DNA of 64,000 nucleotides. It comes from Trichobilharzia regenti. Taxonomy: Eukaryota > Platyhelminthes > Trematoda > Strigeidida > Schistosomatidae. A program made the position numbers and the translations under genes. Where the stretch lies: positions 29,379,379 to 29,443,378 of the forward strand of contig OX235263.1 in the NCBI GenBank assembly GCA_944472135.2. The letters run 5' to 3'. Under the pieces are notes generated by a model. The model did no database searches. It had not been told where the DNA came from and was given only the letters and a program-made list of their open reading frames with translations. Shown here in pieces: positions 1-11,199 of the stretch. Position 1 is the first letter of the stretch; the number at the start of each line of letters is the position of its first letter.

Positions 1-199
1 TAAACACATGGACAAGGAAGTAGAAAAGAATTCTTCTTTGTCTGTTAAGAAAAAGCCTCTACACAGACGACCACAACGCAAAGATGATATACCAAGGGAA
101 ATAGTAATCATTAAGTCCAGAATATACAACCAAAGAACGTTTGATTCTTGTAAGCTGTAGCTTGTATTTTTCACGTAACCGGTTGCGAATCCGAAACTG

Positions 200-600
200 A
201 AAGACAAAGTACCCAGACTAGCCACCTCTAGATGTATCTATCAGTTCAACTGCTCTTATGAAGGCGGTTTTATTGGCCGCTGCTTTAGGAACTAAATTTC
301 ACGTGCTCGGAACACCTACCAGTTTAGTTAAATAAAGGTGATTTTAAATCCATCAACAGTTCTTCATTGGACCATTCCGTTGAAACAGACCACAAATCTA
401 GCAGCACTGAAGAGTTGTTCTTTATCAACTATCGCGTATCGAATGAATTGCAAAAGGCCTTTAGATACAGAGGACTGCAAACCACAGAGGCTACTGCAAT
501 TCGCTTGTATCAACTGGAGCTCTGAGTGGAAAAGAAACAGGTCCAGCCACTGTTGCGACTCTGGCCTTCGGTCGAGCCTATAAATTCATAAATTATGTGT
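200..600 (+). pseudogene. Penelope-like element, GIY-YIG endonuclease relic
   Basis: Reads through, with stops and frame changes, as the C-terminal GIY-YIG endonuclease of a Penelope-like retroelement. Visible parts are PRLATSRCIYQFNC, then FIGRCFRN (the YIG-R block), followed about 85 codons later by a stretch matching the sister copy at 9455-9895 (the CIYQFNC...YIGRCSRN block and the later AEA-I--KQP-L-like helix region). The RT domain is missing, so this is a 5'-truncated dead copy. In intact PLEs this nuclease nicks the target for target-primed reverse transcription. An in-frame stop directly after GRCFRN and a frame change near 330 exclude function. The family call rests on the paired Cys block plus YIG-R and on agreement with the second copy. 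Confidence 0.65.
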
Positions 601-1159
601 TATTTCCTTCAGTTTATCTGGTATTCAGTTTAGTGTTATATTGAAGCATATTGTCTCTTACTGACGCTTTTGAAATGTAATCTGTCGAGACTACATTAAT
701 GTCTTACATACCTCGACACATTTTAAGAAAACACTGAGATATAATAGAGAACTATCAGTTCCAGATGAATAAGAGATGGGAGCATGACATTTTTATAGTC
801 ATTAGTAGTAAACATATATTTGGTTCTATACTAAGAAGGTTTGCCCGTAGCTATCATTCTGTTAACTTTATGGTAGGAGTGAAAAACAACTCTGAAGTGT
901 ATTTTGGTGATGCGATAAGTCCGTAAAAAGAAGTCATTATAAAATACACACATCATAATCATGCCGATAACTGAATACACTGGGCACAAATATGTATTGC
1001 GGTCTATGAACATTCCTTGCAAAAATCACGAATGTCTATGAATGTCAGACTGCGTCACAGACCTAGAAATATTTAAGAAATTTTAGAAAATAAACGACTT
1101 CCAAAAATCAACATAGAGAATATTTTTCCGGAACTTATTATTACAATTTTTCTATTTTA
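601..1159. other. AT-rich spacer, no gene seen
   Basis: No coding, RNA or repeat signature that I can support. The first ~180 bases may still be the 3' part of the preceding PLE relic. Confidence 0.5.
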
Positions 1160-1334
1160 GCTTGACTCCACACAGTATTTTGATACAGGTATGGAATTTT
1201 TAGCATGTGATATCGATAGCCCACATTTCAGCACCCCGACCATTGATATCAAGTGTGTGTCGGCCGGGGATCGAACCCCGAACCATGTGCATAGTCGGCG
1301 ACAGTCCTAACCGCTGTGCCTACGACGCCCAGTA
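1160..1334 (-). mobile_element. SINE-E copy (tRNA-like head, minus strand)
   Basis: Reverse complement starts with a tRNA-like head (GGCACAGCGG box A type, then GGTTCGATCCCCGG box B at about 1262-1280) and continues with the SINE-E body containing TTGATATC, a CCATAC block and a GTGGA-TCAAG tail. Matches the copies at 1944, 46952 and 63149. The head is shared with SINE-D but the body differs. Non-coding; transcription would be by RNA polymerase III from the internal boxes. Confidence 0.75.
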
Positions 1335-1943
1335 GTGAAGTTATTATTAATGTTAATAGTTAAGATAGCATTCCTATTCTTCTATCCATGCATCATGAGT
1401 CTTGTTCACTGGCTTGCGAAACAGATCGTCTTAGACAATAAATCAATAAAAGACTTCAGATACACAAAATGAAATGAATTCACTACATTTCATAATGTAT
1501 TTTAGCATTACCTTATATGAATTCATAAAGGAAACTAGCCGCGTAAATGATTTTAATTTTTAAAAAACATGGATTCTATGATACACTTCTGAATAGCACC
1601 GGAGGATAAATGGAATTTCATTAAAGACTGGATTTACCAACCTAATCAAGCTGTATCAAATCTGCTGTTCTGAAGTGTATGTGATTACTGATTAAAGTGA
1701 TAGTTTTGATCTTAGATTTGTCAGTATCTCGTAAATATTTAGTTAGTGAGCTTTTAGGCGATCAATTAACTTCTCAAGATAATCAGGAATTTCAACTCCT
1801 TATATATGTATAAGAACACATTTTTATGATAATAGATATTAGGCGGAAAGAATTGATTATCCCTGTGAATTTGTTATTCGACATCTCAGCAAAGTGGCGT
1901 CTAAGCAGTTATGCAGTCATATGATACCGATCAGAATGAATAT
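1335..1943. other. spacer, no gene seen
   Basis: AT-rich, without long open frames or recognisable repeats. Confidence 0.5.
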
Positions 1944-2127
1944 GTGCGTCGGTGGCACAGTGGTTAGGACCCTCGCCGGCCATGCACATAGTCCGAGGTT
2001 CGAGCCCACGCCAACGCACACCTGATATCTATGGTTGGCCTGCAAAAATTGGGCTACCGATATCCATGCTGAAAATTCCATACTTGTACAGTGGAATCAA
2101 GCTGTAATCAAAAAGTAATAAAAAAAA
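1944..2127 (+). mobile_element. SINE-E copy (plus strand)
   Basis: Head begins GTGCGTCGGTGGCACAG (box A region), box B is AGGTTCGAGCC at about 1997, then the body TGATATCTATGGTTGGCC and the tail GGAATCAAGCTGTAATC followed by an A-rich run to about 2127. The A-rich end is typical of a retroposed pol III transcript. Confidence 0.78.
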
Positions 2128-2933
2128 ATTAACAAATTGAATAATCTAAAATAGTCAAACTGCAAACATTGTTAGAATCTGCGATGATATCTATATATAC
2201 AAATATTTGTGGAGACTCTTAAAATTGTACATATTTTATTCCTTAAGGTAAAAACAAGACCATTGTCTCCTACAGGCGTCAACTCCAAAAAGATAGAATA
2301 AATGTAACATTTTCCGCCGTCTAACCATTAACACTGGGTATTAATGTAAAGTGGTCTATAGTGTTGTACTGTTTCAGAGAAGAAAGTATTTTTGGGTGGT
2401 AAGAGCGCTTCTTGTGTCTTTGAACCACATGGATTTTAATTGCTAAAATAGTATTCATATTTTACTTTTAAAAGTTGTAGAAAGCAACATATTACATCAG
2501 GTTTATTCCAAAAGATTTTATAAGAAGGTAAACCTGCGTATTAAACTATGATTAAGATGAAGGGAGATCAAGATTATTCTTAAATTGAACAGGTTATTTC
2601 GAATAATTTTATAACTATAAATATACAAATACATAAGCATAGTTGTATTTACTACGAATAATAACACTGCGCTACTATGCACTGTACCATTCGATTATTA
2701 GTGCTAATCAAAGTCTACAAGTCAAGTGTATAAAGCGTTTGACACAATACTGGAGCATACTTTTGAATGTATCAAATGTTAACAACCTATTGGCTGGAGA
2801 CTCCTGAATTCAGCAGTTTCTACCTACAAGAAGAGTGCATGTGAGACTTTGGCGAAGCTTCTTCTCAGTTCTAGAGTTCACATAATTCAGTGCTTATCTT
2901 AGATTACTCAAAATCGATCGTCTGATAGCCATA
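2128..2933. other. spacer, no gene seen
   Basis: AT-rich DNA with no supported gene or repeat. Confidence 0.5.
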
Positions 2934-3100
2934 TGTGCGTCTTTGGCTCGACTTTAGAATGGTTACCAACCATATAGGGGGTTCGAGTTCAATTCCCAGA
3001 CGACAAACTGACAGTTTAAGAGCCTATAGCAAGCTGGAAAAACGGGGAGGAGGTTGGGTGTAAGACTAGTAATCTTACTTCATAATAACAACACCACTAC
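2934..3100 (+). mobile_element. decayed SINE-D-like relic
   Basis: GTGCGTCTTTGGCTCGAC resembles the SINE-D/E head and GGGGTTCGAGTT resembles box B; about 60 bases later GGGGAGGAGGTTGGGTGTAA matches the SINE-D/RTE 5'-UTR-like body (GAGGGAGGGTTGGG...). Strongly diverged and therefore old; assignment is tentative. Confidence 0.4.
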
Positions 3101-3251
3101 TAAAAGAACTTTGAAAACTGAGGCCCTGTTTTCCAAGTGAAAAGAAAAGGAATAAAAAATAATAGTAAATTATTTATTGATATCTTTCTATGATTACCAT
3201 TTCGTGTTTAAAAGGAAACAAATTGGTTTCAAAGAATGTTATCACTCGTTA

Positions 3252-4250
3252 TCAGACAAAGGTGCTCATTATTACCAATGATATTCCTAATTGTGGTGGA
3301 CTGGATTATGCGTCAGACAGTAGGAAACGAGAAGACAGGGAGGGATATCCTGGGCCGACTGACGTGAAGAACCTAGAAGACCTGGATTTCGCACGTGGAT
3401 GATTTACGTTTGATGTCACACAAAATCAAAGACTTACAAGTGAAAACCGACCGAAAAACTGGTCGAAGAAGCAGTCGGCGAAGATAGTACTCCAGGGGAA
3501 CACAGACAAGACGGAAGTTATGAAAATAACCAACCAAAAAAACAACGGGAGATATTTGAACGAGGTTACTTCATTCATTCGCTTATCTAGCACTGAGCAT
3601 TGTCTCAACTACAGGATGTCGGAACGAACGAGGATGTCAAATCGGGCAAGAATCAGGAGGCGAGCGAGAAACACATTCATCAACCTGAAACAATCAATCT
3701 GGAAATCTTCGTCACTCAGCCAACATCAACAAGAAAATTCAGTCGGATTTTCAATACAAACGTCAAGTCTGTACGGATCAGGAACTTTGCGGGTGGGTCA
3801 CAAAGAACATTTTCAACAGCCTGTTGCAGACCAGAGCTTTTTCAACAACTGTATTTGCTGGATCTATAGTGAAGATCAGATGGCCGGGCCGGAAAAAATC
3901 ACCAATAAGGAACTATGGGCACAAACAAACAAAACAAGAACCAGTCGCTCGCCCAAGAAATATGCAGGAGAAAGTGGAGATTGATTGGATACTCGCCGAG
4001 GAGGCCGCTGGGTGACATCGCGCGCGCGTCAGGGCATCTCTCGAGTGGAACCAGGCCGAAAGGGAAGCGGTGAGTGGGACGTCAGTGCAAGGGCAGGTGA
4101 CATGGAAGAGATGGTGTGAAGAGGAGTTGATAGAGTATGAACTAATATGGATGCAGGTGGAAAGTACAGCAGAAGACGGAAGTGGCAAGTGGAGACGTGC
4201 AGTTGAAGCCCTACGTTCTACTAGGAACCTGAGAGAACAATAATAATAAT
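3252..4250 (+). mobile_element. RTE-I retrotransposon, 5'-truncated copy with TSD
   Basis: Only the 3' part of the RT gene and the 3' tail remain. Readable pieces in shifting frames include IPNCGGLDYASD (following RT motif B), NLEDLDFARG (disrupted motif C), RTRMSNRARI, QSIWKSSSLSQH and the tail motif family WIG-T-R. The copy ends in (TAA)n, as RTE elements do. It is bounded by an 11-bp TSD, ATCACTCGTTA, at 3241-3251 and 4251-4261. Compared with other RTE-I copies it lacks 4-bp insertions at about 3302 and about 3995, which makes it a useful ancestral-state reference. Not functional. Confidence 0.85.
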
Positions 4251-4261
4251 ATCACTCGTTA

Positions 4262-5129
4262 GCTGTACATGAGAAACTCCTATTAAGAAACAGACGTATA
4301 TCTTCACTGTAAAGTTAACGTACTTCCCAGCTGTGTGTGATATGCTTCTATTTTTTTAAAAACGCTTATTTATTTATGTTTTCTCAGTTGCATTGTGAGT
4401 GTATACCTTACGTCATGGAACATTACAAACGATTCTGTCACATTTGACAGTTTTGCGAATACAAATAAGTAGGAAGCAAATAGGACATTTCATGTCAACA
4501 GCCGCAGTCGGTAGAAATTCTCAGACTTATCTACTACGAATAAGAATGTAAACATTATATTAAATAATCAGCCTTTATAATTAAAATATACAATAAAAAG
4601 TTTGGTGTAGATTTGTAGAGTAAACGATACATGTAAGCATAACCCACTCAAGACTACTGAAATATTGTAACATTAGAAACGTAAATGAAGTATTTCTGAC
4701 AGATATTGCATTCTGAAGACAGCATTTTACTTGATCATCTTTCACTTGTGAGGTATATTGTTGATGTTTGACTGGACTGAAGGAATATACCACGACAAAA
4801 GGATATCCGTTTAAAAATAAATGAAAAACATAGAGTACTAGGCAACCAAACAGCCCTAAATAAATAATAAATCTAACAGTCTTAATATGACATTTCATGT
4901 GTTGTTGGGTGTAGCACAGAAATTCCTAAACTAATAAAAAAAAGTTCTATTTGTTTCCATGGTGTTCTCCAAAACACTTGGGAATACAGTGAAAAATATG
5001 TTGATGTTAGCCATTATTCATGGGCATAATTTTACTGCTTCACAAGTCATGGGAATACCGGTTATTGCTCTTGTTTATCCTTACACAAAACAGCTTAAGT
5101 GTACTGAATAACAATCTGAGGAAATATTT
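4262..5129. other. spacer, no gene seen
   Basis: A 105-codon open frame lies on the minus strand (4581-4898), but in DNA this AT-rich such lengths occur by chance, and it shows no domain or codon pattern that I recognise. Confidence 0.45.
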
Positions 5130-5452
5130 GTTTAGTTACAGGATTTTATCATGAGATGAGACTGGCTAGACAACCAGTGGAAAACCAACAGGGAGTACTG
5201 GACGGCTGTTTCCTCTGACTTAGTTTGGGACTCTCCAGCAGTACGCACCCACCGCCAGGGCTCGAACCCAAGACTTTCTGGTTACAAGAATAGTGAGCTC
5301 TTAGACCATTAAACCACTGGGAACCAGTCCAATGGCCTATGAGTTCCAACTTCTGTCAACTGACAACATGGGGCGACCACTAGTCAATATCTTCAGAGAG
5401 TGTCTTTCCTCACACCCGACCTACTGTACCCTACTGGTTACGACTTCCCACT
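5130..5452 (-). mobile_element. SINE-B, minus arm of inverted pair 1
   Basis: Reverse complement gives the tRNA-like head (GTGGTTTAATGGTCTAAGAG box A region; GGGTTCGAGCCCTGG box B) followed by a hammerhead relic: GTACTG, then CTGGAGA in place of CTGANGA, a widened stem II, GAAA, then CCGTC and CAGTAC. The core A6 is changed to G, so self-cleavage is not expected. The 5' extension (GTGTGAGG-type sequence) faces the plus arm that follows directly. Confidence 0.75.
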
Positions 5453-5690
5453 AGAAGTTGGAATTCATCGGCCGTGGGGTCGGGCCCCAGTGGCTTAGTG
5501 GTCTACGAGCTCTCTAGCCTTGTAACCAGAAGGTCCTGGCTTTAAACCCCGATGGGGTGGGTGCGTACTGATGAAGAGTCTCAAAATAAGCTGACGAAAC
5601 AGTTGTGCAGTACTGCTTGTTGGTTTTCCAATGATGTAATCCTGTAGCCAATCAATCAAATCCCTACAAACCAATACTTAAATATTTGTT
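5453..5690 (+). mobile_element. SINE-B, plus arm of inverted pair 1
   Basis: Begins AGAAGTTGGAATTCATCGG, box A region CAGTGGCTTAGTGGTC, box B CTGGCTTTAAACCCCG (mutated), then GTACTG ATGAAGA GTCTC and, after an extra trinucleotide, ACGAAACAG. The C3 position of the hammerhead core is A. The 3' end carries AATCCTGTAGCCAATC and ACCAATACTT, as in other SINE-B copies. Confidence 0.75.
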
Positions 5691-7429
5691 TAAGAAAAAC
5701 ACTTAGTTATATTTCAATCATATCTATCCTGTATAATTCACCATGAATAACAAAACATTGCCATAATATTCCTGTGCCCATCATTACATTGCACATCTAC
5801 TTCATAATTTTTTTGATAAAATTGTCTAAAGAACACTTTACTCTTAGGCAGGCGTACTACTTCAAACTGAAATTATTTAGTGTAGTATATCTTTCCCCCG
5901 TCTAACATACGAAAAAACATATTAGTGAGGAGCATTGGTCACTTGTTTTATTTCATTTAGTCATATAAGAAAATCTGAGGGAGCAAGAGAGAGAAGAGGA
6001 AATCGACTTCATTGATATTTCCCATTTCTTCTATATTTCATAGATTAAACTAAATTCAGATGTATCGTACACTTGGTGGCTATTTTAATCGAGTTAAATG
6101 ACTGGGGTTGAAGAGAATGATTTTTAAGAAAAAATTAAGTAGAACGTTTAAAGAATAAAATCATTGACACATTTAATAATTTTTTTTCATAAAACATAAT
6201 CTCATAAGGGTTAAATTCATTTTTATTACTCAGTATGGTGGCCAGCGGATTTTATTCTTAACTTGTTTGACCTTTCTACCCCTAAAAAAGAATTAACTGC
6301 ATGACCTTGTATATGCGACGCCTTTCGTGTGTCAGCATGTGCGTCTGTCTGTGTATTTTAGTGTGTGTGTGTGTGGGTGTCTGTGAGTTAACAGACTGGA
6401 GTATACGCGTGCTCTAAAGACTGCTTGATACTTAACTTCAATCGTTAAGACTACTTAAGTTAACGAAATGATTCATTCTATGATGATTTTACAAGTCTAC
6501 CTAATCAAATTAAGTGGACAAATAAATATGAGCCAAATATGAGAATTTAGTAAGATGGTTAGTTAAAAAGCATATTAAAACTTTGTGTATAATTCAGAAA
6601 ATAAAATTCATAGGACACTGGTTAACAAACATAGAGTAGGCGCAGTTTGAATTATGTCATCTCAATGATTGCTAGTATATGCAAATTAAAAAATTGAGAT
6701 ACTTGAGTTTAGTTTTAAATTAAATATGTAAACAAAAAATCATTTCTGATACATTAAAAGAAATAATTGCTTAATTTTGATAGAATTGTATGCTCTGTCT
6801 ATCGATAAACGACAAGTTAATACAAACAGGTGGAGCCTCTGAGACCTGATTGTTTTTCATCGTATACAAAGTAAGACAAATGTTGACTAGTCAATGTACA
6901 ATAGAATACAATTCTTCATTTACAATTTATGCATTTACAGGTCTAAATTCTTTATAGTTTCTTTTAGAAATCTGGTAAATACCTTCTTGTAATGATCTCA
7001 TTATTGGGATTGTAAGGCAGTTTCTAGTGCAAAGTAGAGCAATTTCATCAGGCTTACATACCATAATCCTCAGAAGACATTTGGATTCAGACATTTTTCA
7101 CTCTTTTGACCTCACATGGGTCTAATTTTCAAATCACAACTTTTTAGGTTTCATTGTCCATTTGTATGGTTTTGTAAAGCATCACTTTTAATTGAAGTTA
7201 TTCTGTCTAAGGTGGCAAGAATTGTAGTAAACCCATGTAAGCAGCAATATACAGTATGTAGATTTAAAATGGCTCTTGGGTGGGAATTAGTACCTTAGGT
7301 AAGTTAAGCAGAAGCCATATGATGATGAATTATTTGCTTAGTTTAACTCATAAAATTGGTGGTTAAAATTTCTGTTATGACTGTAGACTCACTTAAATTA
7401 AGTTAATGGATTCTAATAGTTTGTACATC
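5691..7429. other. spacer with a (GT)n tract
   Basis: No gene seen over 1.7 kb. A short TG/GT microsatellite lies at about 6361-6389. The 60-codon frame at 7116-7298 shows no recognisable domain. Confidence 0.5.
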
Positions 7430-7671
7430 ATTTTTTGCCTTCACGTTCCCCAGTGGAACATAGGGCTTCAACCAAGTGGCTTGAAGTTTCTGTAGCAGTG
7501 TTTATTTTACAGGATGGGGTTGCTAGCCTCATGCTCAACCTTTCCGCTTTACCAGCATTATTTCTGGCTTAGGGAGGTAAAGGAGTGCGTCCAGTGGCCG
7601 GGGGATCGAACCCCGGACTATATGCATGATCGGCGAGCATCCTAACCGCTATACCGTCAACACACTTTTTT
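7430..7671 (-). mobile_element. SINE-D copy (minus strand)
   Basis: Reverse complement: tRNA-like head with GGTATAGCGGTTAGGATGCT and box B GGGGTTCGATCCCCC (about 7603-7618), then the body with GGTAAAG, AGGTTGAGCATGAGGCTAGC and TGCTACAGAAACTTCAAGCC, ending GAAGCCCTATGTTCCACTGG. The body resembles the RTE-I 5' UTR and the end resembles the RTE-I 3' tail. Confidence 0.85.
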
Positions 7672-7920
7672 TGCTGAACCCCAGTTTGGATACGCAGTGC
7701 CAGCATCGGTTGGGGGGGCACTATGCCACAATCCGCCGTACCCCTTACCCTCTGCCTTAGCTGTTTCTCTACCCTGTGATTGCAAATGCAGATGTTTTCG
7801 CCCAGTTCATCATTAGTCAGGTGTAATGGTCCAGGATAATCAAAAGAACTTATTGTGGATTCTTGACACATGACACCGATTACACCCCAGTGATTAATTA
7901 GTATGTTCATCACAACCCTA
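7672..7920 (-). other. GC-richer open stretch, identity unknown
   Basis: About 80 codons open on the minus strand, joined in frame to the adjacent SINE-D. The local base composition is clearly richer in G+C than the flanks and includes a GGGGGGGC run near 7712. The translation contains IGVMCQESTISSFDYPGP and DCGIVPPQPMLALRIQTG. I recognise no family. It could be a repeat fragment carried beside the SINE-D or an old coding fragment; there is no evidence of splicing or a start. Confidence 0.25.
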
Positions 7921-8134
7921 CAAAATAGGTCAACAGCTCAGTGGTAATGTTTCTATCTACAACACTGGTCGAGACGGACTATATTCTCTAAAAATACATT
8001 ACTTCCCTAGAGATTGTCGATGTTAATTAGTGCCGATAAGGCTGAAACATAGGTACACGTTGGCTTGATAGCTTTTCTTATGAAAGTGAACTCTTGATAT
8101 GCTGTAATTGACTGATGCGTGAGATACACCACTA

Positions 8135-8458
8135 AATTTTGATTGGACACTAGTAACTAGTGTGACGTGTCTAGTCCTTTCTTTGGTGCAGACTTAATTC
8201 TGTCAGTCAGGTTGTAATGTGGCCACCATTCTAGGTAGCTCGTCATCATGGTTCACATTGATTTGATGATATTAGATGGTTGGAGGCAATCGTCCACAGG
8301 AAGCCTTCGACCTAGGTTTCGTGCTAGTTGGCACTCACCAGTCAGCAAGGTGTATCTGCAACCTAGAAGGAATTCATGTCCCTTCTGAGATTCGAACCCG
8401 CGTCAGCCAATGAGTACTGCAGACAGAGACGTTACCACCGAGCTATTCGGGGTGGCTC
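8135..8458 (-). mobile_element. SINE-C copy with hammerhead relic (minus strand)
   Basis: Reverse complement starts with a tRNA-like head (AATAGCTCGGTGGTAACGTC box A; GGGTTCGAATCTC-type box B near 8390-8400), then a hammerhead relic: GCCTTG-like stem I, CTGACTGGTGA where CTGANGA is expected (4 extra bases inside the core), GTGC/GCAC stem II at 8321-8334, GAAA (8317-8320), CCTAGGTC, then the 3' strand of stem I. The 3' body ends at ACTAGTTACTAGTG near 8150. The core insertion should abolish cleavage. Confidence 0.75.
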
Positions 8459-8493
8459 TCTACTGACCTCCAGTAGGACTGTAGTGGATATTT

Positions 8494-8606
8494 TGATGTG
8501 ACACTAGTAACTAGTGTGATGTGTCTAGTCCTCTCTTTGGTGTAAACTGAATTCTATCAGTCAGGTTTTGCAATGTGACCACCATTCTAGGTAGCTCACC
8601 ATTCTA
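8494..8606 (-). mobile_element. SINE-C 3'-body fragment
   Basis: Repeats the 3' body of the copy just upstream (TTTTGATGTGACACTAGTAA, then TCTAGTCCTCTCTTTGGTG and ACCATTCTAGGTAGCTC). Either a second truncated copy or a local duplication of the 8145-8245 segment. Confidence 0.7.
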
Positions 8607-8611
8607 AGCAA

Positions 8612-8800
8612 GCCCAAATAGCTCAGTGGTAACGTCTCTGACTGCAGTACTCATTGGGTGACGCTGGTTCGAATCTCATAAGGGACATGAGTTTCTTCAT
8701 GGTTGCAGATAAGCCAACTAGCACGAAACCTAGGTCGAAGGCTTCCTGTGGCCGATTGTCTCCAACTATCTAATATCATTATACACCACTAGATTACCCA
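8612..8800 (+). mobile_element. SINE-C copy (plus strand)
   Basis: Head GCCCAAATAGCTCAGTGGTA (box A TAGCTCAGTGG), box B GCTGGTTCGAATCTC at about 8659-8673. The hammerhead is truncated: from GCAGATAAG it jumps to GCCAACTAGCACGAAACC, losing CTGANGA and one strand of stem II. It lies head-to-head with the minus copy at 8135-8458, so the pair forms an inverted repeat. Confidence 0.75.
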
Positions 8801-8913
8801 TCAGTTTATTAATAGTGTTAGGCATCATAGTTCTAGTTGGTTGGAGTCTAATTGGACCAGTAGAAACAATTAGAAATTCTTGTTAGCCATAAATTAAAAG
8901 ACTGAAGAATATC

Positions 8914-8916
<3 letters not shown>

Positions 8917-8963
<47 letters not shown>
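8917..8963. repeat. (TA)n microsatellite
   Basis: About 23 AT dinucleotides in a row. Confidence 0.97.
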
Positions 8964-8966
<3 letters not shown>

Positions 8967-9454
8967 CGTAAGTCAATTTAATAATTACAAAGAAACCTTA
9001 TCAGTTTTTCTTAATTTCAATCTTCACAATTATCTCAGTATATATATAATACAATATCATGTAACATCAATGAAGGACTAAAATCTCTTAAATAAGATAA
9101 ATGAAAACATCAATCACTTTGGCTGTATCATAATACATAATACAATGGTTAATTCTTGAGTGAATAGCATCATCAATATATGTGTATACCATTTGTTACC
9201 ATGACAACCCGTCAGCCAATTAACTACAACCGGTATTATTACCATCGTTACTATTGTTATTATTATTATTATCATCAATATTATTAACTGGAACAGTCTT
9301 CTTTTACTTTACTATGTTTTGTGTTTCAGTGTCATTCTTTCACTAGTTAACATGATAAGAAAATAATTATTTCTTATTTTCTTATGTTATCTAATCAGCG
9401 ATGGTATACTTCAAAGAGTAAAGTTTCTTTGTTCAATATGTTATATAAACTAGT

Positions 9455-9895
9455 ATTTTCTAGAAAGATGAAGTACCTAGACTAGCCACTTCTAATTGTA
9501 TCTATCAATTCAATTGCGCTTGTGGAGCCAGTTATATTGGCCGTTGCTCTAGGAACTTGATTTTTCGTGCTCACTCGAGAACATCTCCCAGCATGGCTAA
9601 GTAAAGGTGTAGTGAAAACTATTAACAGCTCGATATTGGAACATCTGGTGCAAACAGGACACAAAGCCAGCGTAGGTGAATCCTTCTCTACATTATACCG
9701 GGTGCCAAATAAATTACCAAAAACATCGAAGCACCGCAGGCTCCAAACAGCAGAGGCTATTGCGATTCACCTCAAACAACCAGCGCTCTGTATCCAAAAG
9801 AAGCAAGTCCAGCCAGCCCGTACTATTGCCCTGGCCTTCAGAAGAAACTATAAACTCATGAATTCGTACTATTATATTTCCGAATTCTTCTGACA
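9455..9895 (+). pseudogene. Penelope-like element, GIY-YIG endonuclease fragment
   Basis: The best preserved GIY-YIG copy in the window. It reads VPRLATSNCIYQFNCACGAS, then YIGRCSRNLIFRAH; after one frame change near 9565 it continues REHLPAWLSKGVV, SSILEHLVQTGHKA, then TLYRVPNKLPKTSKHRRLQT and AEAIAIHLKQPALC. The IYQ-N-C, YIG-R and R-EH motifs are those of the PLE nuclease with its upstream Cys pair. RT sequence is absent upstream, so the copy is 5'-truncated. One frameshift separates the two halves; otherwise about 130 codons stay open, suggesting a younger insertion than the relic at 200-600. Confidence 0.8.
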
Positions 9896-10321
9896 TTCAG
9901 CTTATTCTATGTTGATGCTTCTGAGCTGTAATCTATCAATATTACTGATTCGATGTTATTTAAATGGCATTAATGTAGTTCATAACACTAATTCATTCAT
10001 TCTCTATAATGTATGTATAAATGTAGAGCCTGATGATAAATTTATCGAAAAAAGTACTCTTTGTCCAGTATCCATTCTTTTGTTGAATTCCTTATCGATA
10101 TAAGTTACAGGTAGGTGAATTGTGAATTACATAACCGTAATTAATCAGTGCAGTATCTTTTAATTCTTTGCTTTTAGTTCAATACTGAATTTCCCACGGA
10201 CCAGTTGGACTGGAATATTCGATCTCTGCTGACATACCGGATCCTAGTACTATCCATTGACGTAGTTTGGTGGTCCAGTTAATCAGCAGGAAATTCAAAA
10301 TTGAATTAACAACAAGTAACT

Positions 10322-10525
10322 AATGTCCGTTGCATAAGATGTGGCCCTTGGGAGTCGAGTGATTTTGTGGATGACAACTTAGCCTTTGAAACAACGGGTA
10401 ATGAGTTCGAGTCCCAGTGGAAAACACCATCACTGTCTCACTGTGGAATGCTGGTACATCCAGATGACAAGTTACAAACAGGGAGATGTGTGTATCCTGC
10501 ATTCCAATGCTAGTCTCTTTCTTTG
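10322..10525 (+). mobile_element. SINE-A (Sm-alpha-like) relic
   Basis: Aligns by eye with the Sm-alpha monomer at 36.2-36.4 kb: TCCGTTGCATAAGATGTGGC, a decayed box A, GAGTTCGAGTCCCAGTGG (box B), then GGTACATCCAGATGACAAGT and TATCCTGCATTCCA. The hammerhead core is ATGACAA (C3 and A9-side changes) and the GAAA box is lost (GGAGATG), so this ribozyme is dead. Confidence 0.65.
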
Positions 10526-10692
10526 TTATCCAACTCCATCACCGACACTAGTAAGATCAAATAAAAGTCTAGTAAAAACAAATACCCCTTGTGGCATTTA
10601 TGCGTTTATATTCGAAAACACATAACAGGCAGAATACAGCTTTCATTAAAGAATATTAGACGGATATATATCTATATATATAAAATAATTTT

Positions 10693-10795
10693 TCCTTCAC
10701 GTTCCCCAGTGGAACATAGGGCTTCAAGCTAGTGACCGGGGAATCGAACCCCGGACTATGTGCATGATCGGCGAGCATCCTAACCGCTATGCCAC

Positions 10796-10797
<2 letters not shown>
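10693..10797 (-). mobile_element. internally deleted SINE-D (minus strand)
   Basis: Contains the SINE-D 3' tail (CCAGTGGAACATAGGGCTTC) joined directly to the tRNA-like head (GGGGAATCGAACCCCGG, GATCGGCGAGCATCC); the ~130-bp RTE-like middle is missing. It abuts a (TA)n tract. Confidence 0.8.

Positions 10798-10844
<47 letters not shown>
10798..10844. repeat. (TA)n microsatellite
   Basis: About 23 TA units directly beside the SINE-D head. Confidence 0.97.
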
Positions 10845-10845
<1 letters not shown>

Positions 10846-11199
10846 CGAAGTATTAAGATTGTGGGGAGATAATCAAACAGGTAGATTGGGAATATAAAAT
10901 GCGAAGATATGAGGACGATCTGGAAATTAAATATGCATGTACATTAAGAATCAGTTTAAAAAGAAATGTACAATCAACCTATGTAGATGACACATGAAGT
11001 CATTAGATTTCATTCACTTCTCCTCAAAATTGTTTTGGCGTTAAATTTTAGAGGAACCAATATTATTATAGCCTCAGTGGGTATATTTCAGTCAGAGTTA
11101 CTGTGACGTTTATGAGTGACTTTACAAAATGGGCCGCGATATCCTGAGGTAATAGTAAACTTAGTTGAATACTCATATGTATTCTATCTGTCTGTTTTC

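Noticed and set aside
1262..1322. tRNA gene candidate (good box B and partial cloverleaf)
   Set aside because: The head is attached to a repeated SINE body and lacks a proper anticodon arm; the same holds for all other tRNA-like hits in the window.
4581..4898. 105-codon minus-strand frame
   Set aside because: No domain or codon pattern; frames of this length are expected by chance in 64 kb of such AT-rich DNA.
10035..10075. Possible hammerhead downstream of the PLE: CTGATGA, then GAAA and GTC
   Set aside because: Stem II next to the core cannot pair properly, stem III needs a bulge and no stem I partner exists upstream; the match to the motif words is likely chance in AT-rich DNA.
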